A stretch of DNA of 60,935 bases, taken from positions 10,409-71,343 of the forward strand of contig CALSCP010001856.1 of assembly GCA_943704425.1 (NCBI GenBank), given 5' to 3'. Below are positions 24,055-38,633 of the stretch, in pieces; positions within the stretch are counted from its first letter, which is position 1, and every line of letters begins with the position of its first letter. The position numbers and the translations under genes are program-made. Under the pieces are notes generated by a model. The model was not told the DNA's origin, ran no database searches, and was given only the letters and a program-made list of their open reading frames with translations. This DNA is from Ministeria vibrans ATCC 50519. Its lineage: Eukaryota; Opisthokonta; Filasterea.

Positions 24055-24095
24055 GCACGAAGAAAGACCCAAGAGAGACCAAGAGAGTTAGTTGA

Positions 24096-24097
<2 letters not shown>

Positions 24098-24127
<30 letters not shown>
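24098..24127. repeat. Poly-A tract
   Basis: About 30 nearly uninterrupted adenines upstream of the uS10 exon; on the sense strand it is a poly-T stretch typical of these introns. Confidence 0.9.
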
Positions 24128-24129
<2 letters not shown>

Positions 24130-24421
24130 AAAAATGGGACGAAGAAGGAAAGAGTGAGCGATGACACGTTGCATGCCATTGGGGACCGTCCCATATCCAT
24201 CGGCACAGACAAGTCGGTCGACGCCGTGTCTTCACGGCCTCCCTGGCGATCCGTGGCATGCTTCAAATCAATCTCTCGCCGCTACGACCCTCACCAGGAC
24301 CCCCACACCCCAAAGACGCTCCCGTCCCCCCATGCATCGTATAATGCACTCCCTGACACGCAAACGGTACACTCCGGCGCTGGCATGAGCGAAAAGACAA
24401 AAAAAAAAAAAAAAAAAGGGG

Positions 24422-24431
24422 NNNNNNNNNN
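24422..24431. other. Assembly gap (10 N)
   Basis: Ten N bases, preceded by an 18-A run and GGGG. True gap length is unknown. It separates the SRCR exon (right) from whatever follows it, and may hide the first exon of the uS10 gene (left). Confidence 0.99.
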
Positions 24432-24935
24432 GAATCAAATGCATCGTCGCAAACGGTTCCCCACTCGCCACAGTACTTGATCTCGAGACGGCCCTGGTTC
24501 GTGCATCACTATTAGTGTCGCACGGTCTCCATGAAGGAAGCCTTTGCACGAGCACACAAGCGCATATACCACCAAGGCAGTGTGCGTACAGTAGCACAAG
24601 GCGCATCCCGTGCTCAGATGAGGACGGGAAGTCCCTTAAACAGCGCAGCAAGGGCCCACGTCTTTTTTTTAAACATTCGTCTTAACGACTCAAATTGACA
24701 GTTGACAGCAAAATATAAATGGGAGTACCAAGCGACAAGGAGGCGCAGAGAGCCGGGGAAGTTGCAAATGGTTGAAAGGAGAAGGAGGAAAGAGAAGAGC
24801 GAGAGCGAAAAAAAAGAAAAAAAAAGAAAAAAAAAAAAGAAAGAGAGAAGGTACAATCGTACCACACTTGGAGGTGACAGGGGCAGCCGAGGCTATGGCA
24901 ATAGTGGCCAGAACAAACGTCAGCACAGAGGCCAT
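24432..24935 (-). CDS. SRCR-domain secreted or membrane protein, cut by gap
   Basis: Partial gene. The ATG at 24935 begins exon 1 (24863-24935): MASVLTFVLATIAIASAAPVTSKC, a clear signal peptide. After an acceptor at about 24494, the frame reads [21 protein letters not shown] (24432-24493). This is the classic second strand of a scavenger receptor cysteine-rich domain (GRVEVxxxGxWGTVCDD). It runs straight into the N gap, and the rest of the domain was not found left of it. One or more middle exons must supply the domain start (an RLV-type strand); I could not place them with confidence. An AAAG/poly-A run lies in the first intron. SRCR proteins are typically extracellular binding or receptor proteins. 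Confidence 0.65.
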
Positions 24936-25317
24936 TTCTGAATATATAAAATGAATGATTACGACTGATTCTTTTTGAGAATAATGGCAAATTCTCTAAC
25001 GTACTTCTATACTCAGTAAGGTCTGTCTGTGAGACGATGGCCGGTGGACGTGTCACGAATCACGTGTACTTCCTACTCTGAGTAGTCTCTAGCTAGCTAG
25101 GTGACCTTTAGATTCTATGAGATTTCTCATGGCAGTCTTCAGTCTTCGCACACTCAACTGTCTCACCTTGCGCCCCACATATTTTTTTTAAAAGATACTA
25201 AATTAAATATTGTATGTTGGTAATGTTGCGCTTGGAAGCCGCCCGTACTAGTGCCCAACTTGTCAAAAAGAGAAAGATACAATGATTAGTAAAAATTTGT
25301 ACATTAGTTGAGTTCAT
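24936..25317. other. Intergenic, SRCR gene promoter side
   Basis: No coding frame was recognised. It should contain the promoter of the SRCR gene and the 3' UTR of TXNDC9, both on the minus strand. Confidence 0.5.
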
Positions 25318-26573
25318 TTATTCATCATCGAGATCGCTCCAGTCGAGTTCGTCGTTGATGGCCTCACTTGCAGCAATCTCCAATGGTTTCGACGTGAGCC
25401 AGTCCTCTTCGCGCAGTTTCCGCTCGAGCACCCACGTTGGAAAACGCCCGGTGGGATCAACCCAGTCCAAACCAGAAAAGGTTCGTTCTGTCTTTCCCTC
25501 TGTCTCACAAAAAAAATATATCAGTGAGAAAAAAATAATAACAAAGGATATAAAATTCACTGTGCTTGAATCCTTCCTTGTACCTTTGATGAGCACAATT
25601 GAAGGCATCATCCAGATTTTTAGTCTCTCAACGAGAAAGGGGCTCTTTTCCGCATCGACCACAATAAACTTGGTTTCCCTACGCAGCGCTCAAGTGTCAG
25701 GCGCCATTCTAATACACAAGTCTCAAACAGACATCATGTAACAACACACACACACACACATACATACATACACACACACACACACAAACCGCACATGTGA
25801 TGTTCAGCAATTTTGCGAAGGTGTTCGTTGAGCGTGTCGCAAATAGTGCTGTCTTTGCGTGCAAAGTGCGCCACACACAAACGACTGCGTTTTGCCACGG
25901 CAAAGAACTCTTTCTCATCAGAGACCCACGAGAGCGCGCCGTGTCCGTTGCTTCGCCACTGGTCTTGGTCCGTCTGCTGTTTCTTCAGTTCCTACAACAC
26001 ACCACACACAAACATAAGTTGAGTTCACAGTGTCACATATAAAAAAGCAACACATATTCACAACACGCGCCACACACACACACGCGCATACTACAGAGCC
26101 GGCGCAACCGCGTGTGTTCGCCATGTTTTCGCTAGAACGTGTTGTCCGTTGTGCCTGACAACCAGACAAAAAGTGCCTCCCCCCAAGCCCAATGCGAGAA
26201 ACGCGCGTGTGCGGCCCCATTTCAGTGTGCACATCATCAATACGTGGGTCGTTCACGTTGTGTGCAACAAGGAAGAGCACGCCAGTGTGCCAGGGGGAAG
26301 CGGAGCGGGTTGAGAAACAGGCAACGTGAAAAACCGTTGGGAACACACTGGCGTCGCGGGGGTGTTGCGAGGCGCTGCCCACCTTCATTCTGTTGAGACG
26401 AATAGACGCAAGATCGTCGTCTTTGAGGTTGTCCAGCTTCTCCAGCTGCGCGTCCACGGCGGCCTCCATGGTCGCCACAATCTGACAGGCGCAGACGATG
26501 TGTGAGTGTGCACTGGTAAATACTGTGTGCCTTGCTCCCTTACAGTGTGCGCCAGTGCGTCGTTCTGTGCCAT
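25318..26573 (-). CDS. TXNDC9: Thioredoxin domain-containing protein 9 (phosducin-like)
   Basis: Cytosolic phosducin-like protein that in other eukaryotes assists CCT-dependent folding of tubulin and actin. The start at 26573 gives MAQNDALAHT. Exons then read VATMEAAVDAQLEKLDNLKDDDLASIRLNRMK, LKKQQTDQDQWRSNGHGALSWV, EKEFFAVAKRSRLCVAHFARKDSTICDTLNEHL, then ETKFIVVDAEKSPFLVERLKIWMMPSIVLIKG. The protein ends DELDWSDLDDE. Domain order and length match TXNDC9. The redox CxxC of true thioredoxins is absent at FARKDSTIC, as is normal for this family. It is head to head with the first JmjC gene, 137 bp apart. A CA microsatellite lies in one intron. Confidence 0.92.
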
Positions 26574-26710
26574 AATGAGAATGGGGGAACGAAAGAGTTA
26601 CAAATAAATTTGAACAAAGTTTATCACATTGAAGATGTCAAAATATGTCCAGCTCTGATTCTCTTCTTCTCACAAGTCACAATTCACATTAATTTCGTCT
26701 CCCGCCTTTC

Positions 26711-29554
<2,844 letters not shown>

Positions 29555-29739
29555 AATTTATATGACTATGGAAACGAAACAACTTGTTCAATAAAACAAA
29601 GAGAATGGCTTTCAATTTTTTTTTAATTTTTACTAATCTGATAATAATAATATTATTAATTTATTATTATTATAAGTATTAGTATTATTAATTACGACGA
29701 GTAATAATTATTATTTTATTATTATAATTTTTTATAACA

Positions 29740-30556
29740 CTACAGTAAATAAGCGTCTTCAGGCGAGTCACCCACCAGCATTTGGAGGTCGACGGAGCGG
29801 TATTTTTCGGGGTCTTCGGTGAGGGCGGTCTGCTGACTGCGTCTGCGGTTGTGCGCGAGGCGCGCAAAGGGGTTGATGAGGCTTGCGCTGCTACCCCGCC
29901 GCTCCTGCTGGTGCAGCTGGTCGATGCGCTCGCTCGAGAAGGCAACGGCTGCGCTGTCACCCGCTCGTCGACCTGATGCGTCATCCGTCGTGTCATCTGA
30001 GATCCACAGTTGCGATGAGGACTCGAGATGGTCGGCAAACACCGTGCTGGACGGTCGGCGGCCCTTACTCATTCTCGGTGACGATGGGATGACAACTGCC
30101 CCACCTGACAGCCTCGTGGGACTGCCTGAGCTCTTGGCCAGTGGAATCAGTCGGCCGCCACCTGCTGTGGGCCTCGTCGTGTGGCCAGGCGACGAGGTGC
30201 GTAGCGACGATGGCGAATGGAGCAGGAGCGATGTGACACGCACCAGTGGCGAAGATGGTGGCGAGGAGACGATGCGCGCCGAGCCAAATGCGAGTTCGTC
30301 CTCTCCGTCAAAATCAATCATGCTCTCGTTGGCGTAGTCCACGGTGATGGAGCCGTCCTCGGGCATTTCAAAAGAATTCATAAGGTTGCTCACGTTGTGA
30401 AAGTCCGGCCGGTCGTGTAGGTATCCGTAACTGTCCTCCTCTTCATTGTCATCGCAGGGCAAAACGACAAAGTCACCAAGTCCACTCGAGAGATTTCGCA
30501 TGAGAATCTCGGGCTCGCCCGCCAGTCGTTGTGCCGCTGTGCTGCGCTTCGAAGAC

Positions 30557-30623
<67 letters not shown>

Positions 30624-32955
30624 GACGTTGTTGTTGACGTTGTTGTTGACGTTGTTGTTGATGTTGTTGTTGTCGTTTGATGCTGTCTCTACGAGGCTCG
30701 CGACGTCGCCCGCGTGAAGGGGGGGGAGGAGATGCCATGGGCAGCTGATGTGATTCATCGCGCTGCTCTGCGTCCGTGTGCCACTCGCGATTGTCGCTTC
30801 TCTGCTCGTGAACGTCGGTAAAGGCCGAGCTCCAGAAGGTACCGGATGAGCGAGTTTGCACCGACTGTTGCATTGCTTGCATCATGGCCACGTCGGTGGG
30901 ATCCATGAGACTCGTCGTGGTCGAAGCAAGGCGCCGGCGTGCAACATCGGAGACGCATACTGTTGCTCAAGCGGCCGCTGGTACTGTCTGGGACGGCTGC
31001 CGCGTGGGTCGGAAACCCTGCCATGTGTCTGCCGTTGCCTCTTGGCAAGATGGCGTCGACGCGCACACACAATGAGAAGGGAGGCGATCACAAGCACAGC
31101 AACGATGCCAACGACCGTCAGAGGCACAGCCAGGGGCGTCTGTTGGTGGTCTACGACCGCACCCATGGACGGGTCAAAGAGCACGGCAAAGTTTGACAGA
31201 TGGGTACACGAGCAGATGACAGCTACACCAACGCGAGATGTCAGTTTGCATCCGTGCGCGCTCCACTTGCTCGCCGAGAAATCCCACGCGACACACTGGA
31301 GTTGCGAGGTGCTTGCGCTTGCGTTGAACAGGGTCAGGGTGAGGTGCACCTGGCTGTCGCCGGGCAATGGACTGGGTAGACTTAGCCGAGAGAAGGTTGC
31401 CGTGGCAACGTTGGACACAACCGACTGTGTTGGAGGCGAGGTCAATTGCGAGAAAAAGACACTGCTTGACATGACGTTGAGCACCAATGGTGTGCACAAG
31501 CCATCCAAAAGCGACGGCGATGACTGAGCCTCGATATACTTTGCAAGAGACGCATCTGTCGCAATGCGGGCGTTTCCCTCGGCAACACCATTCACAAGCG
31601 CTGTTTGATTCACGCGCCGCGCTGTCGCATGGATGGCATTGTTGGTCGAGACAAATGCGACGCGTGTGCTGCACGCAGTATTAGTTGTGGAAACAAGGCT
31701 TGTAAACGAGAGACGCTCGAGTACCAGAGAAGGTGGCTCGAGCGCATCTCTAGCGGCGCTTAGAGCAGCGGGAGTGTTCGAGGCCGCGAGCGAGACACTC
31801 ATGATTTGAACAAGACCATGTGTCGCGGTCGACGACCTTTCGCTCAAGTTGGCGGCACGCTCGACAAACCCAAACACGCTTGTGAGTGTCGCCTGCGACA
31901 GCACCGCCGAGTCGTTGCCATAGACAACAATGACCGACACGAGTGCGTCGATGTTGTGCTCGTTCAAAGGGTGAGCTGCTGCCACTGCAACCACAGCGTT
32001 GGAGGGCGCGGCCGCCACTGTTCCAACCAGTGTCTGTACCACCTGATTGTCTGAGGCGACTTGCTCGCAGCGTTCGCCATTGTAGCCAAGTTGACAGAAG
32101 CAGGTGTTGTCCACGCAACTGGCGCCATGGAGACACGGACTTGAGGCACAGTGGTCCTGCACAAGCGAAGTCTCGCACACCGAACCCGTATAGCCGGTCA
32201 GGCACATACATTCGAACAGGTTTGCCATTGCCCCTTCGCTGCAGACTCCGCCATTGTTGCACGGCGACGACACACACTCGTCAATATCCATGGAGCACGT
32301 CGCACCAGTGAATCCAGGACGGCATGCACATTCAAACAAGTCTGACGTCGCCCCTTCGCTGCAGACTCCGCCATTGTTGCACGGCGACGACACACACTCA
32401 TCTACGTCGACTTCACAGAGTGTCCCAGTAAATCCTGAAGCACACACACACTGAAACGAGCCGGCGATGGCCCCGGCTACGCAGCTGGCGCTGTTGGCAC
32501 ACGGTGAAGATTGACACGTCAACTCGGCGTCAATTCCTGCCAAAAAAGAAAAATAGTGGAGAGTCACAAATGAGAAGATTCGCCTCGACACGCTAGTCTA
32601 CAGTCGTCAACCAGTGACACTTGCAAACCACATACAGTTGTAACTATTCATATAATTTGAGACACAATAAAAAAAGAACGTCGTGAGCCAAATATCGCAT
32701 AAAATTCCTTCCTCATTCCTTCCGGGACGCTCAACATGTCGTCGCCATGCCCCTTCTCTTTCTCCCACGACTTAAATAGTAGTGTCTGTCCGTATGCAAT
32801 ACACTACCCGCTCGCACGACGCAATGCTTCAATTCAGAGAACCCGGTATCTGACGTCACGATGAAGTCACGTTGATTACCTCGTAAGAGTGCAACTGAAA
32901 AAAGAATGAAAAGAACGGTTGTTCCTGCAATCATGCTATACACAGTGACACACAC
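29740..32955 (-). CDS. One-pass EGF/GPS receptor, adhesion-GPCR paralogue lacking 7TM
   Basis: Exon 1 (32880-32955) encodes a signal peptide (MIAGTTVLFILFSVALLRG). Exon 2 carries five EGF modules, two calcium-binding type (DVDECVSSPCNNGGVC, DIDECVSSPCNNGGVC). A GAIN-like region follows and a GPS motif (CVAWDF...CSCTHLSNFAVLF), with the expected HL/S cleavage point. Then one helix (VPLTVVGIVAVLVIASLLIVC) and a basic stop-transfer. A 74-nt GT..AG intron at 30911-30984 keeps frame into a long tail (29740-30910) with poly-Q, proline and Ser/Pro blocks. Tail elements (SSSQLWISDD, RRGSSASLINPFARL, EDAYLL) parallel those of the adhesion GPCR at 38884-43568. Helices 2-7 are absent. Without that splice the protein would end about 25 codons later at 30882. 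Confidence 0.8.
30559..30672. repeat. (TTG)n repeat encoding poly-glutamine
   Basis: On the minus strand this reads CAA/CAG-type codons, giving over 30 glutamines with scattered arginine and histidine in the receptor tail. Repeats in this frame are a sign the tail frame is translated. Confidence 0.92.
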
Positions 32956-33308
32956 TTGTGTCCCAAGACGAAAGGCTTCTGATCACAGCGCTGGCAAACA
33001 AAAAAAGAGTGAGAGTGAAAGAAGATTTGCGGTTTGCCTACTAAAACGTTTTTAACAAAGTCGCACATAAAATCCAGTCATATATTGTCAGTGGAGACTG
33101 GAGAGTGAGTGAAGTGACTCTGATTTCTGAACTGATTTAATATGATTTTGTACAATATTTATTGTATTGATTTTACACTTTACTCAGAAATAATACATTG
33201 AAGCGTTAAACAATGCTTCCGCCATAGGTTGAGCGCAAAAGAATAAATGGAAAGATGGAGCACCCATAGACGCCCACAAGTACAAATAATGACAGTAACA
33301 AATAATAC
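32956..33308. other. Intergenic, receptor to LRR kinase
   Basis: AT-rich. It holds the promoter of the one-pass receptor and the 3' UTR of the LRR kinase. No further gene was recognised. Confidence 0.5.
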
Positions 33309-36300
33309 CTAAATTTGGACACAATCAAGAGCATCGCTTGCCTCCTGAAAACTCGGTCGGTCACTCGCAACCTGTTTCCAACACCGTTCAATAAGGTTCG
33401 CCAGATCAGCAGGTGCTTCGTGGGGAATCAAAGGTCGTTCGCCAAGCTCCACAGCTTCATTTACTTGCCACACAGGCAAGGCCGAAAACGGAAACTCGCG
33501 CGCACAAATCTCCCACATTACAATGGCAAAGGAAAACACATCGGCCGCAAGACCAACCTGTCCACCCACAGTCAGCGCCTCGGGCGCACACCAACCAGGT
33601 GTACCTCGTCGTGACGTCACCTCTCGCGACGACGCCGACACCTTCCCACCATGTTGTCCCTTGCCGGGCACACCAGTCTCAAATCCACGCAGTGCCGAGA
33701 TTGCTCGCGACTCGCCAAAGTCTGCAATCTTCAATAAAAGAAGGGACCCGACAGTTCAATAATTACCTTTTATGCACAAACAATTTATGTTTTTTGATAC
33801 CTTTGCAATCCAACGGTTGTTCAAAAGCACATTGAGACTCTTGAGGTCGCGGTGGAGCACAGGCGGATCGCGTTGATGCAAAAACTGCATGCCACGCGCC
33901 ACATCACTCGCAATGCCCACACGCACATCCCACGCCAGCTCGTCCGGTCCATGCAATAGCTTGTCCAGACTCCCTCGCTCCATGTACTCCAACACAAGGA
34001 AGGGACATCGCGCCTGCTCCAGTCGTCCCGCCCCAAAAAACAACACAATGTTGCGGTGTCGGATTCCCTTCAGAAATTCAACCTCCCGATTGAAATCTCG
34101 AATCATTTCGTCGTCCGTCTCTGCCACTTCCATCCGCAGCTTCTTCACTGCCACTACACGTCCCAGCCACTCCCCTATCCACACCTAAAAAAAACAAAAA
34201 AAAACACAATGATTATAATTACTCTTGCTAAAAAAAATTTATTTATATCATGTCCAACAATAGAACGACTCTCTCTCTATCACTTTGTTTCTTTTTCCCT
34301 CCTCTCTATCAGTTTGTTTCTTTTTCCCTCCTCTCTATCGCTTTGTTTCTTTTTCCCTCCTCTCTATCACTTTGTTTCTTTTTCCCTCCTCTCTATCACT
34401 TTGTTTCTTTTTCCCTCCGCTCTATCACTTTGTTTCTTTTTCCCTCCTCTCTATCACTTTGTTTCTTTCTCCCTCCCCTCTATCAATTTGTTTCTTTCTC
34501 CCTCCCCTCTATCAATTTGTTTCTTTCTCCCTCCTCTCTCTCTCTCTCTCTCGAATACTTTCTTTTCTTTATCTTTATAGCTTCCTTACCTCGCCTGAAG
34601 CACCGGCAGCCAACTTACGCTCAAAGTGCACGTCACGCTCGGCAACCTGCCAAATTTGATTGACATCGTTCAGAAGGCGCTCGTAGATGCCGCGAGTCTG
34701 GGCGACGGCTCGTCGTCGTCGTCGTCCCGCAACAAGCCACACGGCCAGGATGGCAATGAGCACGGCGACTGTGGCGGACACACCCGCCACCACAGGCGTG
34801 TTGTTGGCCGCACGAATGCATCCGGCTACGCCACTGGCAGTGCATCCACGTGTGCAAGTGGAGTCGCACGGCTCACACGAGCCCGCCGGTGAGGTGAAGG
34901 TGTCAACAGGACACGTGTGAACGCAGGAAGGAACGTTGGAGATGGCAAGCTGAGCAGCCGTCTGGGGCTGCAAGTTCAACAATCCACCGGCGCACTCACA
35001 CGTCAAGTTGTAGGTGTAGCTGAGGCCGCCTGCGCCAAACTCAATCGGCGCATGGGCCACACAGGCGCCTTGACTGCAGATACTGGGCATACACTGATAG
35101 GCATAGGCACAGCGAGGACCATGAAAGCCCGGCGGGCAGCAGTCACGCGGTGACGGTGACGAGCACCCACCAATGCCGCCCGGAGTGCACAACGTCGAGC
35201 AGACACCGTCGCAAAGCGGATAGGTACCGGCAATGTTGGGCGGACATGCCGGTCCCAAAAAGCCCGTGTTGTTCAGGATGTTCAGTAAACCCCAGGCACG
35301 CGTGAAGGGCAGCGTGTCCGTGACAATGGCCGACAACTCATTGTCGCACAGGTCCAGACCACCGAGAGGTGGCACAATAAAGCTGCCTTTCAAATCGTTG
35401 TGACCCACGTTGAAGGTGAGCAGACGCAGACGCGTCTCCGAGTAGAACGAGAAGAGGTACAACAGCGTGTCGGTGGTAAGGTCGTTGCTCTCCAAGTCAA
35501 TAAAGGTGAGGTTTGCAAGCGGCACCAACGTGGCCGGGTCCAACGTGCGAATGTGGTTGTCGTTCAAAAAGAGCATTTGAAGCGAGACGGGGAGACCGGT
35601 GGGGACCGAGAGAAGAACGTTCGACTGAAGCGAGAGGGTGTACAGCGAGTCCCAATTGGCAAAGACATCATCCGCACGCGTTAGATCGTTGCCCGCCAGA
35701 CTAAACGTGCGCAGATGCGACAGAGCGTCAAGCCAACAGCTGTCTACCGATGCAAGTTGGTTGTCCATAAGGTAGAGCGAATTGAGACGCACAGTGTCAA
35801 AGAGACCACATGGAATCGACACAATTGAATTGTTTGAGGCGTTCAGGTGGTGCAACGACACGGTCGCGTCAAAAGAGCCCGCAGGCAACGACACGATGCC
35901 GTTGGAGGTGATCGACAGAGACACAAGCGAACGAAGCGAGCCAAGTGCAGCGACGGGGTAGTCGGTGAGAAGACACGAGTCAAGAAGCAACGTTTGAAGT
36001 GTGTGCACCGCCGAGAAGAGCGTTGCTGGCAGCTCCGTGATGGGGTTGTTCTGAAGGTGGAGTGTACGCAGGAGGGTGAGCGACGCAAAGGTATCGCTGG
36101 GCACACTGGTAAGCCGGTTGTTGGAGAGGCTGAGTGTGCTCAGTCGCGACATGCTCTGGATGGCCTGAGGGACGGTATCCAAATAGTTGTCGTCAAGATA
36201 CAGCTGCGAGATGGTGCCCGTGATCACAACAATTGGCGGCAGCCGCGTGACGTAGGCACGTCGTGCCGAAAGAGTACGCAGCGCGCTGAGCTGCGCCACC

Positions 36301-38633
36301 GGCTGTGGCAAGCCGTCTACCAGCAAATTGCCGTCGAGGATAAGCTCTTGCAATGAGTAGGCGCCCACGGAAAAGACGGCGTCGGGCAAGTAAATGAGGT
36401 GGTTGTCGGTCAGGTTCAAAGAGAGGAGCGTGGGCATGCTGTAAAAGGCATTCTCGGGAACGGCTGTCATGCCCACGTTGGCAATACTGAGTTCAACAAG
36501 ACTGGAGACGCGCGATACGGCCAGAGGAACCGTGCCCAAAGGATTTCCATCGAGGATAAGAGTCGCGAGCGTGTTGGTGGCGTTGAAGAGATCATCGGGG
36601 AGCAAAGAGAGACCGCAGTTCGCAAGTGAGAGCGTCACAAGATGTACCATCGAGGCAAACGCGTCCGCCGGCAACGTCGTAATGGCCGTGTTGTCGAGGC
36701 GCAATTCGTTGAGGTTGTTAAGAAAGTACTGCGAATGCGAGGCGCGCTGGAGCGCGGCTGGATAAGCTCCCAAAGGATTATTGGACAAGTCGATGGTGCT
36801 GACAAAGTGAAGAGCGTCAAACGAATTGGGAGCGATTGATTGGGCGGTCAGCTCATTGTCAGCGAGCAGCACAGTGTTGCCGAGAACCTGCACGCACGCA
36901 AGCGCGCCACTCGGGAGTGCCGTAAGACCCGTTGCAGTAAGATCCAGAATGGCAACAAGGTTAGTGAGCAGAGTGAGCGCCGATGGAACGCTGCCCAGAG
37001 GATTGTGGTCCAGTTTGAGGTGGTGGATGCCTGGGGTCATGTTGAATACACCATGTGCAATGGAGGATGCGGTGAGACGATTGTATGACAGGTCGAGCAG
37101 GGTCCCTCCAGCGGCGGGAAGTGACGCAAGAGCACCCCAAGGAAGCTCGGTGAGACCCACTGCCGAGAGAGTGAGCGTCACAATGGACTTGAGACCCCGA
37201 CTGTTCGGGGTGAGGGCCACGGGCCACTTGGCGCCCAGCGGGTTGCGCGACAGGCCAAGCACTTCAAGGTTGGTTGTGCTGTTGAACACGAGTGCCGGAA
37301 GGTTCGACAGCTGATTCTGTTCAAGAATAAGTGATGCAAGACGTGGCATCTGTCGAAAGGCGTGCTCGGGAAGACTGCGTAGGGAGCAGGCGCGCATCTC
37401 CAGCGTCTCCAGCGTTGGCAGAGGGTACTTCAGGAGAGCGCCAGGGAACTCGTCGAGCAACGGATTGTCGTTGAGCTGCAGCTTCGACAGAGAGGTGGCG
37501 CCGGCAAAGACATTGACATCAATAGACTGACTTGTGAGTAAATTGCCATCGAGAAGGAGCCAGTCAATAACGCCGGCACTGGCGCCAAGCGCGTTTGCCG
37601 GGAGCACTTTAAGGTTGGCGTACGAAAGGTCGACGATGCCCAGACCCCCGAGTGACAACAGGGCTGCGGGCCAGGCGTCCAGCGGATTGTTTGCAAGCGA
37701 AATGTCGCTGAGAACGGGTGTTGGTTGGAATACTGCCGCATCCAGAGAGTTGGTGTTCAGCTGGTTGTCGGACAAGTCTAGCTTGCTCATGGAAGGCATG
37801 CCGCTGAAGGAAGTCGCAGGCAGCGAAGAAATAAGGGTATCTGCAAGCGCCAGCGTCTGAAGGTTGGGCAATGGAGCAGCCACAATAGCGGTGGGCAGAT
37901 TGCCAAGAGGGTTCCCCGTAAAATTGAGTGACTGCAGAGCAGGAAGTGAGTGAAAGGCGCGCGGGGCAATCGTCGCATTAGAGAGAGCATTGAAGGCCAG
38001 CGAGAGCACATTCAGACTGGGCATGCTTGCAAAGTCGTCGTCTGACACGGAGCGCAAGCCCACGCCGTTGAGACTGAGCACTGCGAGGTTGGTGAGGCCG
38101 GGCGTGTCGAGAAGGCCGTTGGGTATTCTGATGAACGTGTTTCCGTCCAGTGTGAGTTGCTCCAGACTCGTTGCGTTGGCAAAGACACCCGCTTGCAGCG
38201 TGGCATACGTAAGCAAGTTGTGCTGGACGGAGAGCAAGGTCAGACGCGGCATGCGGAGGAGAGAGTTGGCGTAGAGCCCTTGCAGTCCGGTGTTGTCGAG
38301 CGACAGACGAACGAGGCTCGGAAGCGCACCCACCGCAAGCGCCCGGGGGTACAGGCTCAAGGGGTTGTTCGACATGTCTAATTCGACCAAATGCAGCATG
38401 CCGGCGAAGGCATCGAGCGGAATGGCGTTGGTTGTCAGCGCATTGTCGCTCAAATCCACACTCGTTGCGTTGTGCGGCAGCCGTGGCAGTGCAGTCAAGC
38501 CCTGGCCGCTGCAGTTGACCGAATAGATCGAAGGTTGCTGAAAACACACGCATACTAAGCACGCGTCCGTTTCGCCGCCCACGGGGTGCGTCGCAAGGCT
38601 CAGCGTTAGTGCGATAAACACAACAGCGAACAT
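33309..38633 (-). CDS. LRR receptor with TKL-type kinase domain
   Basis: Very large predicted receptor kinase (about 1,630 residues). The start at 38633 gives a signal peptide (MFAVVFIALTLSLATHPVGG) and a Cys-rich N-cap (ACLVCVCFQQPSIYSVNCSGQGL). About forty leucine-rich repeats of roughly 24 residues follow (LxxLxLxxNxLxxxPxxxF). Next is a cysteine-rich, EGF-like/furin-like stretch (CPPGFHGPRC, CSQGACV, CEPCDSTCTRGC). A single helix (VVAGVSATVAVLIAILAVWLVAG) leads to RRRRR. The kinase spans two introns (about 34187-34590 and 33735-33800): GASGEVWIGEW, VAVKKL, HRDLKSLN, DFGESR, GTPGWCAPEAL, DVFSFAIVMWEI. Catalytic residues look intact. The HRDLKSxN loop fits TKL (Raf/LISK/MLK-like) rather than classic receptor tyrosine kinases. 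Ligand unknown. Confidence 0.9.
34273..34533. repeat. 29-bp minisatellite, nine units
   Basis: Nine contiguous units of 29 bp, consensus CTCTCTATCACTTTGTTTC followed by TTTTTCCCTC, with point variants (ATCAG, ATCGC, ATCAA). It lies in the intron splitting the kinase glycine loop of the LRR receptor. Reverse complement of the motif in other genes' introns. Confidence 0.97.

Noticed and set aside
25318-26573. Redox-active thioredoxin
   Set aside because: There is no CxxC at the active-site position; the phosducin-like TXNDC9 pattern fits throughout.
34056-34663. Plus-strand open frames over the 29-bp array
   Set aside because: A 29-bp period shifts frame each unit and all three frames are open only because the unit lacks stops; it lies in an intron of the LRR kinase.
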